Source: Herpetosiphonaceae bacterium
GTDB taxonomy: Bacteria; Chloroflexota; Chloroflexia; Chloroflexales; Herpetosiphonaceae
Reading direction: 5' to 3'
DNA length: 64,000 nt
Assembly (NCBI GenBank): GCA_013538855.1
Contig: JABXJS010000133.1
Coordinates: forward strand, 1-64,000
The position numbers were made by a program, and so were the translations under genes. The notes beneath the pieces are model-generated. The model worked only from the letters and a program-made list of their open reading frames with translations. It was not told the origin of the DNA and ran no database searches. This document shows, piece after piece, positions 23,184 through 31,379 of the stretch; the stretch's first letter is position 1; every line of letters begins with the position of its first letter.

Positions 23184-24722
23184 TCAGAGGCTGCCGCGTG
23201 TCTGCACATCGAGCCGATGTCCGGTCGCTGTCTCGACTGCGCTGAGATGGACAATGCCGTCGCCGTCGATGCTAAATGTGACGGTGAAGCCAGCACACTG
23301 GCCGCGCTTCGGCTTCAGGCCGCTGAACGCCCAGCTGCCGAGCAGCTCGCACTCGTTGGGGTAAACCCGGTTGGCTCCGTAGGTCTGCGGTGTGCGCGGG
23401 CCACGATACTGGAGCATGTCCAGCTGCACGCTGGTCTGGTCTGGGAAGCGCGTCTGGTAGCTCTGGGTGTAGGCTTCGGCAGTATGCACAGCTGGGGTCG
23501 GGATTGGCGTGTTGGCGCTGATGATCGGGCTGAACAGCTCCTCCGCGCCGTAGTAGCAGTTGATGCCCAGCGGATATGGCGTGACATCCCAGACGAGCGG
23601 AGCCGCCTGAGCGCTGGCGAGCGCCGCGCCGCGTACCGCCAGCGTTGCCGCTCCATGGGTCTGGAGCTGGCCGACCGGGCGTGCAAAGTTGGCGGCGATC
23701 GTTTGGCGCAGCTGCGGCAGGTGGGCGGCCTCGCCGATGAGCACCACTGCGTCGATGGCGCTCGGCTGGCGCTGGCTGCTCTGCAGGGCGCGCCGACACA
23801 GTGCGCCGATCTGCTCTAGCTGTGGCTGGAGCCATGTGTCAACATCGCTGCGCCGCACCACGGTGGCTAGGTCGCGGCCAAAGCCACCGCCGTGATCAAG
23901 CACGAGCAGCGTCTCTGGTGCATGAACCAAGGTTTCTAGCGCTCCGGCTGCCGCCCGCTGCAGCCCAGCCCGCGCGACACCAGCGCGGTCGGCGCTCCAC
24001 ACATCAATGCCGCTGGTGTGCTGGAAGCGCTCGCTGAGCCTGCGCGCCACGGTCCAGGCCAGATCGTCGCTGCCAAGCACCATGTCGCTGGCGGTGGCGA
24101 GAATGCGCGTGCCGCTCGTGAGGCGCTCGGCGATTGTGACCTCAGTCGAGCCTGCACCACAGTTGACCACGGCGATGATGCTGGCGTCTGCGGGCACGCT
24201 GGCCGCTAGCAGCGCCGCGCTCGGCTGATTGATGATGCGCTGCACCGGCCGCCCAAGCTGCTCCACCGCTGCTTTGGCCGCTACACGGAAGCGGTGCTCG
24301 GCCCCGGCGGGCACACACAGCACAACACCATCGACCGCTTGGCCGCTGCTGTGCTCGGCGGCGGCGACAAGTGCGTGCACAAGCTGTCCGTAGATGCTCG
24401 GTGCGCTTACTTCAGCGTAGAGCAAGTTGCAGTAGGCGGTGCCGTCGATGTCGCGCACGCTGTAGGGCAGCCGCTCAGTGAGTTCTGGCGGCCACGTGCC
24501 TTGCCCGCCAAGCAGCCGCGTGCAGCCAACAACCGTGGTCTCGGCGTTGCCGACCAGCGTTTGGGCGGCCGGGGTGCCGACCAGCAGTCCATGCATGGTC
24601 TGACGCGCCAGCGCTGGCAGCGCGCTGCTGCCGTCTGGCCAGCCTACAAGCTGTGGCGCTCCGCTTGCGTCAAGGTAGGCGGCGCGGGCGAGCGTTGGCC
24701 CAATGTCGATGGCAAGTTTCAT
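23184..24722 (-). CDS. Hsp70/actin-fold ATPase
   Basis: 512 residues. The actin/Hsp70 nucleotide motifs are present: AIDIGPTLARAAYL (phosphate 1), VVNCGAGSTEV (phosphate 2), LLVLDHGGG and AVVLIGEAAHLPQLRQ (adenosine motif), then VTPYPLGINCYYG, as at the domain junction of DnaK. The substrate-binding part is only about 110 residues (ending DVQTRGSL) and lacks the helical lid. This length is typical of specialised Hsp70-like proteins rather than DnaK. It has its own promoter, which copies the operator of the isochorismatase-like operon, so it is predicted to act with those proteins. It converges with the second STAND gene. Confidence 0.87.
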   Translation of the reverse strand: MKLAIDIGPTLARAAYLDASGAPQLVGWPDGSSALPALARQTMHGLLVGTPAAQTLVGNAETTVVGCTRLLGGQGTWPPELTERLPYSVRDIDGTAYCNLLYAEVSAPSIYGQLVHALVAAAEHSSGQAVDGVVLCVPAGAEHRFRVAAKAAVEQLGRPVQRIINQPSAALLAASVPADASIIAVVNCGAGSTEVTIAERLTSGTRILATASDMVLGSDDLAWTVARRLSERFQHTSGIDVWSADRAGVARAGLQRAAAGALETLVHAPETLLVLDHGGGFGRDLATVVRRSDVDTWLQPQLEQIGALCRRALQSSQRQPSAIDAVVLIGEAAHLPQLRQTIAANFARPVGQLQTHGAATLAVRGAALASAQAAPLVWDVTPYPLGINCYYGAEELFSPIISANTPIPTPAVHTAEAYTQSYQTRFPDQTSVQLDMLQYRGPRTPQTYGANRVYPNECELLGSWAFSGLKPKRGQCAGFTVTFSIDGDGIVHLSAVETATGHRLDVQTRGSL

Positions 24723-24775
24723 GGCTCCCTCCTGGCGTTTGTCGCTGGTGGATGTGGTTTATATAATGTCAAAAA

Positions 24776-24865
24776 GACACTATTTGGCGGTCAAAAAATA
24801 TACAGCGATCTGTCGCTGTACACCGGATTAGTGTCGATAATACACTAATCAAAACAAGGAGTCAA
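24776..24865 (-). promoter_or_regulatory. Promoter with palindromic operator of the Hsp70-like gene
   Basis: On the minus strand, TTGACT (24860-24865), 17 bp, TATTAT (24837-24842). The inverted repeat GATTAGTGT/ACACTAATC with a 7-bp spacer (24826-24850) is centred on the -10. A separate GACACTATTT lies at 24776-24785. This is the same set of elements, in the same order, as at 20723-20806. The distance to the start codon is longer here (about 104 bp from the palindrome). Confidence 0.85.
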
Positions 24866-24929
24866 GTGTGTTGGTGGCATCGCAGTGCGCTGCTGGGCAA
24901 ACGCAGCGCACTGCTGTCGCAGGACACGC

Positions 24930-26027
24930 CTACGGCTGCGGCGCGAACTTCTGGATGCTTGGCCCGGTCAAGCGCGCAACGTAGATGCTGCCGTCTAGGC
25001 CAACGGCGATATCATGGCCAATATCGTTGGTCTCCGGCTCATCGGCATACCAGCCCCAGCGCTCAACGATTTTTCCACTGTGGTCAAGCTTGATGATCTG
25101 GCTGCGGGCTGGCGTAGACGGGTCGTCGATCTGGTCGCTGCCGTCGATCACATAGATGGCACCGTCTGGGCCAACCTCAACGCCAAACGGGCGGCCTAGC
25201 TCTGGCGACTGCCAGACATCCTTAAGCTGGCCCGCGCCATCGAACACTTGAATGCGGGCGTTGCGCCGATCGGCCACGTAGATCAGGCCCGCTGCGTCCA
25301 TGGCGATGCCGTGCGGCAGCGAGAACTCACCGGGCGCATCGCCGAGCGTGCCCCAGCCACGTAGATAGGTGCCGTCTTGATCGAACACTGCTACGCGCGA
25401 GTTGCGATAGCCATCGGAGACGTAGATGGTGCCGTCGGGACCAGGGGCGATGTCGGTCGGGCGCGCAAAGAGGTATGGGTCGCGAATGCACGGCAGGTTC
25501 GTTAGCTCGTTGCGGATGCGGAGGCAGGTCTCTAGGCCACGGTAGTACGGCGCGCCAAGCGTTAGCAGCAGCTCGCCGCTGTGGCTAAACTTGTAGACCT
25601 TGTTGGTCATCACGTCGGTGATCCACACATTGTCGGCGCTGTCGATGGCGATGCCGTGCGGCGACTGAAAGATATTTGCGCCCCATGTGGCGACGATTGC
25701 GCCGCTGGTCGGCTCGTACTCCACGACCGTTGGCTCCGTGATCGTTGTGGTGTTGTTGAAGTCGTGCCCGGCGCGGTGCAGCAGAAACACATGCCCCTGC
25801 GCGTCTACAGCCACGCCAGACCCAGCGGCCGTGTTGAGATCGGCGCGCTGCTGCGGCCATGGGCTAACGTGCTCGTAGTTCTGCATTGTTTGTGGCGCTG
25901 CTGCTTCAACCTTGAAAATATGTGGCTTATTTCCGCGTAAGTATACAAAAACAAGCCCGAGTATGATCAAAATACTGCCATAGCGCATAATGTTCCTGGA
26001 ACGACGTTTTTGTGGCGACATTGTCAT
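24930..26027 (-). CDS. Membrane-anchored NHL-repeat protein
   Basis: 365 residues. One N-terminal membrane helix (residues about 16-32, GSILIILGLVFVYL) is followed by an extracytoplasmic beta propeller. At least five NHL repeats are visible by the pattern F-x-x-P-x-G-I-A-x-D-x-x-G-x-I/V-Y-V-x-D (for example FSLPHGIAMDAAGLIYVADR, FQSPHGIAIDSADNVWITDV). No catalytic residues are recognised; a binding role outside the cell is likely. The ATG follows GGAGAAATAGC. It is transcribed in the same direction as the Hsp70-like gene but has a 207-bp gap and the Hsp70 promoter in between. Confidence 0.85.
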   Translation of the reverse strand: MTMSPQKRRSRNIMRYGSILIILGLVFVYLRGNKPHIFKVEAAAPQTMQNYEHVSPWPQQRADLNTAAGSGVAVDAQGHVFLLHRAGHDFNNTTTITEPTVVEYEPTSGAIVATWGANIFQSPHGIAIDSADNVWITDVMTNKVYKFSHSGELLLTLGAPYYRGLETCLRIRNELTNLPCIRDPYLFARPTDIAPGPDGTIYVSDGYRNSRVAVFDQDGTYLRGWGTLGDAPGEFSLPHGIAMDAAGLIYVADRRNARIQVFDGAGQLKDVWQSPELGRPFGVEVGPDGAIYVIDGSDQIDDPSTPARSQIIKLDHSGKIVERWGWYADEPETNDIGHDIAVGLDGSIYVARLTGPSIQKFAPQP

Positions 26028-26150
26028 GCTATTTCTCCATTGTTGCTACTTGGCTAGGCACCTGGCATTTGACGTGCGCTGAAGTGCATTTGTTTTAGAG
26101 CAATAGTGGAGTGTTTAGCCTTTATAGCGTATGCCGATTCACCTTGGATT

Positions 26151-26203
26151 GGGTGCAGGGTGGCACTCTGCCAGGTGCGTGGTGCTGCGCCCTAAACCGG
26201 CCT
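26151..26203 (+). repeat. Dispersed REP-like repeat, copy 2
   Basis: Starts GGGTGCAGGGTGG and ends with GTGCTGCGCCCTAAACC. It aligns with 100-150 over about 50 bp with scattered differences. Confidence 0.6.
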
Positions 26204-26270
26204 GGCTCTTTGGTGATCCAACGTGACTTGATATTCTTCAGCGGTATTCTGGTTCGCAGGCAGCAATAGT

Positions 26271-26305
26271 AAGCACGTACAGGCGCATGAAACCTGTACG
26301 TGCTT
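26271..26305. terminator. Long perfect hairpin, probable terminator
   Basis: AAGCACGTACAGG (26271-26283) and CCTGTACGTGCTT (26293-26305) pair perfectly over 13 bp with a 9-base loop. It lies 34 bp past the stop of the alpha/beta hydrolase gene (minus strand). The short T-rich run (TTGTTTC) is on the plus side, so the direction of termination is not clear. Confidence 0.55.
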
Positions 26306-26338
26306 GTTTCAATAGTTGATTGACGCGCTGTTTGTCGG

Positions 26339-27061
26339 CTAGGCCAGCTCGCTCAAGATCGCGGCAAGCTGCGCTGGCGCGGCGAAGAACGGGCTATGGC
26401 TGGTTGGCAGGCTGAAGCGGCGCTCAACCGGCGTGCGCGCAAGCATCAGCGTTTGTAGCTGATGGCTAACGGCGCGGTCGTTCAGGGTCTCGATGTAGCA
26501 GCGCGGCACGCGGCCATAGCGCTCGGCACTGAGCGTGACTGGCGTGGCCAGCGGCGGCACTGGCTCGGCGCGCTGGCGCTCGATCAGCAGTTGCTGCTCC
26601 TCTGGCGTGCAGTCGGCGGCGAAGGCTGGCACGATGCCGTCGCTGGCGATGCTCGCCGGCGAGTAGTTGGCCGGATCGTCCTGCCGCCAGTACTGGCCGA
26701 CGATGCTGGCGCTGTCCTCCTGTGACAGCTGGTACAGACTCTCGCCGCTGCGCGGCAGGTAGGCGGCGAGGTAGACGAGCGTTTTGATCCGCTCCGGCAG
26801 CGCCTCGGCCACCGCCGAGATGACCATGCCGCCAAAGCTATGCCCAACTAAAATGACGTCGCTGTATGCGCCAATCGCGGCGATAACGGCGTCGCGGTAG
26901 CTGTCGAGGCTTGCCGCCGCCGGGGCAGTCTGATCGTCGCCATGCGCCGGTAGGTCGAGTGTGATAACGTGGTGCCCGGCCTGCTCCAGCAGCGGCGTGA
27001 CCTTCTGCCAGGCGAACTGCCCCATCCACGCGCCGTGCACTAAAACAAATGTTGCGGCCAT
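26339..27061 (-). CDS. Alpha/beta hydrolase (EstC/salicylate-esterase-like)
   Basis: 240 residues. FVLVHGAWMGQFAW at the N-terminus gives the oxyanion-hole HG, and the nucleophile elbow is GHSFGG. A late catalytic His lies in LPTSHSPFFAAP. This pattern (HGAWHG-like start, cap with YLPRSGES) is that of small alpha/beta hydrolases close to plant methylesterases and EstC. The substrate is unknown. I start it at the ATG at 27061, just after AAGGAATTCT; a longer in-frame ORF upstream lacks an RBS. It may be co-transcribed with nothing; the next gene upstream on this strand ends 276 bp away. Confidence 0.88.
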   Translation of the reverse strand: MAATFVLVHGAWMGQFAWQKVTPLLEQAGHHVITLDLPAHGDDQTAPAAASLDSYRDAVIAAIGAYSDVILVGHSFGGMVISAVAEALPERIKTLVYLAAYLPRSGESLYQLSQEDSASIVGQYWRQDDPANYSPASIASDGIVPAFAADCTPEEQQLLIERQRAEPVPPLATPVTLSAERYGRVPRCYIETLNDRAVSHQLQTLMLARTPVERRFSLPTSHSPFFAAPAQLAAILSELA

Positions 27062-27337
27062 AGAATTCCTTTTTCGAACAACTGATTCTGATACGCGCGG
27101 TCTGCCCACCTGGCTGGGTGCGCAGACCGTGCGGCCCGCATGTGTCTGCTGCTGCGCGTGCGCCTGCACGCTGGTCGAGCCGTATGCGCTGCTTGCTCGG
27201 CGGCCCGCCGTCTCGCCAGCGCGCTGGCCGGTGCATGGGCGTCACAGCACTAGCGACGAATGCAGCGCCGGCCCGGCTGCACGCTGGCCCGCCCCAACCA
27301 CAGCGCAGCATTTCATTGAACAAACTATAGCGGCGAT

Positions 27338-28084
27338 TTAGACGCCGAGCGCCTCGATGACCAGCTTGGCCGCTGCGGCACCGGAGTACTGCTGCTGGCC
27401 TGTGATCAGCCGCCCGTCGCGCACGGCGAACGGCTGGAAGCGCGCGCTGACAATAAAGTTGGAGTTCTCGATCTGCTTGGCCGCATCCTCGATCCAGAAC
27501 GGCTGAATGCGCTTGCCAACGAAGCTGTCGGCAAACTGCTCCTCGGAGTTGGCGAAGCCGGTCCAGGTCTTGTCCGCCACCAGCAGGCTGCCGTCGGCAA
27601 GCCGGGTCTTGAGCAGGATGCAGGTGCCGTGGCAGACGACGGCCAGCACCTTGCCGCTCTCGTAGAACTTGGCCACGAAGGTGTGCAGCCGCTCGTCGTC
27701 GATCATGGTGATCATCGGGCTTTGGCCGCCGGCCACGAACAGCGCATCGTATACGTTGGGGTCAATCTCCGCGATGCTCGGCGTGTTCTCCAGCAGCGCT
27801 GCATGCTTCGGCGAGCTGAGAAAGCCAAGGCTCAGCAGGTCGTGGGCCGAGTACTCGCTGGCGTCGCGTGGGTCGCTCCACGAGTCAAGCGCAATCGTCC
27901 CGCCCTGCGGCGAGGCAATGTCCACGCTGTAGCCGCGCTCGGTAAACTCCCAGTAGGGGTGGACAAACTCGCTGGCCCACGCGCCGACGGGCCAGCCAGT
28001 CACTGGCGAGACGGCGGGATTGGCGACGACGATAAGAACACGCTTCGGCTGGTCTGGGTTGCGAACGCTGATGTTGGCGCTCAT
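27338..28084 (-). CDS. DJ-1/PfpI-family protein (Hsp31-like glyoxalase or chaperone)
   Basis: 248 residues. RVLIVVANPAVSPVTGWPVGAWASEFVHPYWEF type start with the conserved Glu after G-x-W-x-x-E, and the nucleophile elbow AVVCHGTC containing the catalytic Cys followed by His. The sequence matches the Hsp31/YhbO-like branch that acts as glutathione-independent glyoxalase. The ATG at 28084 follows AGGAGGACTATCACT. A strong promoter (28194-28222) lies upstream, which fits stress-induced expression. Confidence 0.88.
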   Translation of the reverse strand: MSANISVRNPDQPKRVLIVVANPAVSPVTGWPVGAWASEFVHPYWEFTERGYSVDIASPQGGTIALDSWSDPRDASEYSAHDLLSLGFLSSPKHAALLENTPSIAEIDPNVYDALFVAGGQSPMITMIDDERLHTFVAKFYESGKVLAVVCHGTCILLKTRLADGSLLVADKTWTGFANSEEQFADSFVGKRIQPFWIEDAAKQIENSNFIVSARFQPFAVRDGRLITGQQQYSGAAAAKLVIEALGV

Positions 28085-28193
28085 AGTGATAGTCCTCCTG
28101 GTGTGGCATCCGCCACTCGGCGAGCGGCTGCTCGCGCTAGCTTGGGTGTGTGTGCAGGCACAAGCTGTTGGATGTGTGCTGTCATGTATATTT

Positions 28194-28222
28194 ACAGTAC
28201 AGTAACGTAATATAAATGTCAA
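28194..28222 (-). promoter_or_regulatory. Promoter of the DJ-1/PfpI gene
   Basis: Minus strand: TTGACA (28217-28222), 17 bp, TACTGT (28194-28199). The spacer is A/T-rich. The -10 region contains a short repeated ACAGTACAGTAA, a possible regulator site. The start codon is 110 bp downstream. Confidence 0.6.
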
Positions 28223-28269
28223 GAGTGCTGCTTGAGCGTTAACATTGCTCTAACACAGCGCTGGTGCAG

Positions 28270-28869
28270 CTAGCGGGCGGCAATAATGAGCAGGCTTAGG
28301 CCAGCCAGGGCCAGCGCCGCGCCGCGGTTGATCCAGCGCCAGTGCTGCGGGCCGATCCAGGCGCGCGTGGCCGCCATGCTGCCGCTGAGCAGCAGCCACC
28401 ACAGCGCCGAGCCGCAGAAGACGCCGACAACCAGCACCCAGGCGCTCTGCGGCGCACTACCAACGCTGATGCTCGCGAAGATTGCGCCAAACGATACAAT
28501 TGTGGCTGGGTTGGTCAGCGTCAGCCCAAATGTGGAGCTGTAGGCGCGCAGCAGCGAGCGCGTATCTGGCACCGCCGCCTGTTCCGCCGTCGCCGTGCGC
28601 CACGTGCGCCAAGCGAGCCACAGCAGATACAGCCCGCCGATCCAGCGCAGCCAGCCCTGCCAGCTCAGCAGCCAACGGCTCAGCGCAGTCAGCCCCAAGG
28701 CGGCGACTGCGCCGTAGCAGGCGTCGGCGCTTGCCGCCCCCAGCCCGCTGACCAGGCCGCTGCGCCAGCCCTGCACCAGCGCACGCTTGATCACCAGCAC
28801 CCCGATCGGTCCCACCGGCGCGGCGATCGCCAACCCAATGCCCAAGCCGCGCAGCCATATGCTTACCAT
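28270..28869 (-). CDS. LysE/RhtB-family exporter
   Basis: 199 residues, about six membrane helices. The LysE signatures are present: GLAIAAPVGPIGVLVIKRAL at residues 10-30, and TLTNPATIVSFGAIFA in the middle (the N-P-x-x-x-x-x-F motif). Members export amino acids or small metabolites. The ATG at 28869 follows AGGAGGATTGGCT. Its leader carries a small ORF and a terminator (28883-29001), so expression is probably controlled by attenuation. Confidence 0.9.
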   Translation of the reverse strand: MVSIWLRGLGIGLAIAAPVGPIGVLVIKRALVQGWRSGLVSGLGAASADACYGAVAALGLTALSRWLLSWQGWLRWIGGLYLLWLAWRTWRTATAEQAAVPDTRSLLRAYSSTFGLTLTNPATIVSFGAIFASISVGSAPQSAWVLVVGVFCGSALWWLLLSGSMAATRAWIGPQHWRWINRGAALALAGLSLLIIAAR

Positions 28870-28882
28870 AGCCAATCCTCCT

Positions 28883-28918
28883 AAAAACAAAAACCACCAG
28901 ACCAAGACGGTCTGGTGG
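28883..28918 (-). terminator. Intrinsic terminator in the leader of the LysE-family gene
   Basis: Minus-strand RNA: CCACCAGACC (from 28918-28909), loop GTCTT, GGTCTGGTGG (28903-28894), then TTTTTGTTTTT (28893-28883). All ten pairs are perfect. It stands directly before the RBS of the LysE gene, after the leader ORF. GGGTCTGG in the last codons of that ORF (28953-28946) can pair with CCAGACC of the first arm and would stop this hairpin forming. Confidence 0.85.
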
Positions 28919-28941
28919 CGACGTGATCGCGGCACAGCGCA

Positions 28942-29001
28942 CTAGCCAGACCCTGGCGGCTGGTTCGTTTGCTGGCGCTGATTAGAACGAGTGTAGCTCA
29001 T
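28942..29001 (-). CDS. Putative leader peptide of the LysE attenuator
   Basis: A 19-residue ORF, MSYTRSNQRQQTNQPPGSG, with AAAGGA six bases before the ATG. A TATACT that could be its -10 lies about 25 bp before the start. It is rich in Gln (four), Asn (two) and Arg (two) and ends in PPGSG; Pro-Pro-Gly stretches slow ribosomes. Its stop codon lies just after the GGGTCTGG antiterminator segment, the classical geometry of ribosome-dependent attenuation. Translation is predicted, not proven. Confidence 0.6.
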   Translation of the reverse strand: MSYTRSNQRQQTNQPPGSG

Positions 29002-29322
29002 CGTGTGTCCTTTGCTTCGCGCCAGTATAGGCCCTGCCGCGCGCATTTCCGTCAGCCGCGAGGCTGATTGCCCCGTCGGGGGCGCTGGTTTTGTGAGATG
29101 TCTAGACCTGCTTAATCTGGCGCTCCCGGCTATGATCCTGTATAGTTGATGCTAGCCCAAGCGCCGTTACGCTCGCCCGCGTGTTGGCCCAGCGTGATGG
29201 ATGACCGCCGTGGTTGGGCTGTCCCCTGGCGTCGAGGCCCACGATCAACGTTGCTGCTCATAGCCGCCCTGTGTTCATGCACGTGTCTACCCACAGCAAC
29301 ATTTTTAAGAAGTGAGGCCGCG
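29002..29322. other. Intergenic region between LysE leader and macro-domain gene
   Basis: No gene is supported. A TATACT on the minus strand near 29025 could serve the LysE leader. In the plus direction a TATAGT near 29142 may serve the macro-domain gene; no clear -35 partner is seen for either. Confidence 0.4.
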
Positions 29323-29790
29323 ATGAATACGATTCGGATTGTCTATGGTGATCTGCTACAGCAGCCCGTTGATGGCATCGTTAATGCGTGGACGCGCAAC
29401 TTGGTGCCGTGGTGGCTGGTGCGCCCCCATGGCCTGGCCAGCGCCATTCGCGAGCGCGGCGGCATTACGATCTTCCGCGAGCTGGCCCGCTATGGCCCAC
29501 TTGTGCCCGGCCAAGCGGTGCTCACCGGAGCTGGCCGCCTGGCCTTTCGCGGCATCATCCACGTGGCCGCGATCAGCCTTGTTGGGCGCTCATATCCGGC
29601 GGTGATCAGCTTGGCGGTGCAAAATGCGCTGGCGATTGTGCGCACGCAGGGCTGGCGCTCGGTCGCCTTGCCCATCCTTGGCAGCGCGAACGGCGGCGTG
29701 CCCATGGAGGTCGCGCTCAACGCCATGCAGCGAGCGATCCAGACCGAGCCATACGTCGGCACGCTGATCATCGTGCGCGCGCCAGCTTAG
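29323..29790 (+). CDS. Macro-domain-like protein
   Basis: 155 residues. IRIVYGDLLQQPVDGIVNAW at the N-terminus is the start of the macro (ADP-ribose-binding) fold, with the GDL and IVN elements. The loop reads GLASAIRERGG rather than the usual GVxGAI. LPILGSANGGVP stands where the second phosphate loop (P-x-x-G-x-G) is found. It probably binds or hydrolyses ADP-ribose derivatives. I use the ATG at 29323; the longer in-frame ORF upstream is not protein-like. Confidence 0.75.
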   Translation: MNTIRIVYGDLLQQPVDGIVNAWTRNLVPWWLVRPHGLASAIRERGGITIFRELARYGPLVPGQAVLTGAGRLAFRGIIHVAAISLVGRSYPAVISLAVQNALAIVRTQGWRSVALPILGSANGGVPMEVALNAMQRAIQTEPYVGTLIIVRAPA

Positions 29791-29903
29791 CGCAGGGCGC
29801 TGGACAAGTGGACAGCCTTCCTACTCTGGGCTAAACTTGCAACAGTGCAACCAGCGCTGGCGTACCACCTTTAGGCTATGCTAGCGGTGTGTGAGGAACA
29901 ACT

Positions 29904-31367
29904 ATGGCGGCCCCAACCCAAAAAACTCTGTGTCCAATCTGCCACACGCTTAATCGCTCCGATGCGCAGTTTTGCCAGCAGTGCGGTAACAATATCTGGC
30001 TGGCAAACAAGTATCGCATTGTGCACGCGATCAAAGAGGGCGGCATGGGCGCGGTCTACGAGGCGATCGACGACTCCGGCAAGCGCTATGCGCTCAAGGC
30101 CCTGATCGACCGCTTCACCGATCAGGCCGAGCGCAAGGAGGCCATCGAGCGCTTTCAGGAGGAGGCTTCGCTGCTGCGCGAGCTGAAGCATCCGCGCATT
30201 CCGCGCGTCTACGATCACTTTCTCCACGGTGGGCGCTACTACTTGGCCATGGATTTCGTCGAGGGCAGCGATCTTGAGGATTTGCTCAAACGCCAGCCCG
30301 AAAAGCGCTTCTCCGAGCCGATGGTCCTACGCTGGGCCGACCAGATCGCCGATGTGCTCGACTATCTCCACGAGCGCCGCCTGATCTACCGCGATATGAA
30401 GCCCTCCAATGTGATGATCGAGCGCGCCACCGGTGATGTGAAGCTGGTGGACTTTGGCATCGCCAAGCTGTTTCAGCCCCATCAGCGCGGCACGCTCATC
30501 GGCACGCCAGGCTACTCGCCGCCGGAGCAGTACCAGGGCCAGGCCACGCCGCAGTCCGATGTGTTTGCGCTTGGCGCGACGCTGCACCATCTGCTCACCG
30601 GCCGTGACCCACGCGACGAGCCGCCGTTCTCGTTTCCCAGCGTGCGCTCGCTCGTCCCCGAGGTCTCGCAGGCCACCGACGACGCCATTATGCGCGCCCT
30701 GAAGATGGATCAAGATCAGCGCTGGCAGAGCGCCGCCGCCTTTCGCGCCGCCCTGCCGCTGGAGCTTACCAGCAAGCGGCCAGGCAAGCGCCAGCCCGCT
30801 GGCAAGCCGCAGGCGACTGTGGCGCTCGATCCGACGCAGCTTGCCGCTGATGTGAGCGCGGTGCCGCAGCCACAGCAGGCCGCGCCCACTGCGCGCCCCA
30901 AGGCTCCCAAGCCCACCAGCCAGCCCAAGCAGCCGCCAAGCAAGCCCGCCAAGCAAGCCCCGCGCCGCCGCTTCCGCTGGTGGATTCCGCTGGCCGTGGT
31001 GCTGGTGGTTGGGGTGCTGATCTTGCTCGGCCAGCCAGCCGTCAGCGAGCGCCTGAGCAACTTGATCCCGCATAGCACCGATGTGCCGACGATCGTCTCC
31101 TCGCCTACGTCTGCGCCACGCCTGACCGAGCGCTTCAACGCTGAGGTGACGGCGACGGTGCCGCTCGGCAGCAGCGACGATACTATTCGCGCCGCGCTGG
31201 TCGAGAGCTTCAAGCAGGCGGCTATGCAAAAGTTTGGCGCTGATGTGCAGTTTCCGCCCAGCAGCCCGCCTGCATCCATCGGCGCGCCGACGCAAATCTC
31301 TGCGACCGATACCGATGCGACCTACCAGGTGATGATGCAGGGCTATGTTTCGTATCCGCAGCCTTAG
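29904..31367 (+). CDS. Ser/Thr protein kinase with zinc ribbon and membrane anchor
   Basis: 487 residues. N-terminal zinc ribbon CPICHTLNRSDAQFCQQCG (about residues 10-28), kinase domain about 38-290 with glycine loop EGGMGAVYEA, Lys in YALKAL, catalytic YRDMKPSNV (R-D with Met in place of Leu), DFG in LVDFGIAK, and APE-like SPPEQ. Then come a Pro/Lys-rich linker (295-350), a membrane helix (about 358-378) and an extracytoplasmic tail of about 110 residues. This is the PknB-like layout with the sensor outside. The RBS GAGGAACAACT precedes the ATG. The glycosyltransferase gene follows after 12 bp. Confidence 0.92.
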   Translation: MAAPTQKTLCPICHTLNRSDAQFCQQCGNNIWLANKYRIVHAIKEGGMGAVYEAIDDSGKRYALKALIDRFTDQAERKEAIERFQEEASLLRELKHPRIPRVYDHFLHGGRYYLAMDFVEGSDLEDLLKRQPEKRFSEPMVLRWADQIADVLDYLHERRLIYRDMKPSNVMIERATGDVKLVDFGIAKLFQPHQRGTLIGTPGYSPPEQYQGQATPQSDVFALGATLHHLLTGRDPRDEPPFSFPSVRSLVPEVSQATDDAIMRALKMDQDQRWQSAAAFRAALPLELTSKRPGKRQPAGKPQATVALDPTQLAADVSAVPQPQQAAPTARPKAPKPTSQPKQPPSKPAKQAPRRRFRWWIPLAVVLVVGVLILLGQPAVSERLSNLIPHSTDVPTIVSSPTSAPRLTERFNAEVTATVPLGSSDDTIRAALVESFKQAAMQKFGADVQFPPSSPPASIGAPTQISATDTDATYQVMMQGYVSYPQP

Positions 31368-31379
31368 AGGAGTTTCGGT

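Larger units (their letters stand above)
26028..26338. other. Intergenic region without gene
   Basis: No ORF with a plausible start and RBS is seen. The stretch holds a dispersed repeat (26151-26203) and a long perfect hairpin (26271-26305), both listed separately. The promoter of the NHL gene must lie in about 26030-26110 but I cannot assign it. Confidence 0.6.

Noticed and set aside
15998-24722. A standard PRTRC cassette
   Set aside because: E1-like, E2-like and an actin/Hsp70-type ATPase recall it, but ParB, the JAB protein and the small PRTRC proteins are missing and the order differs.
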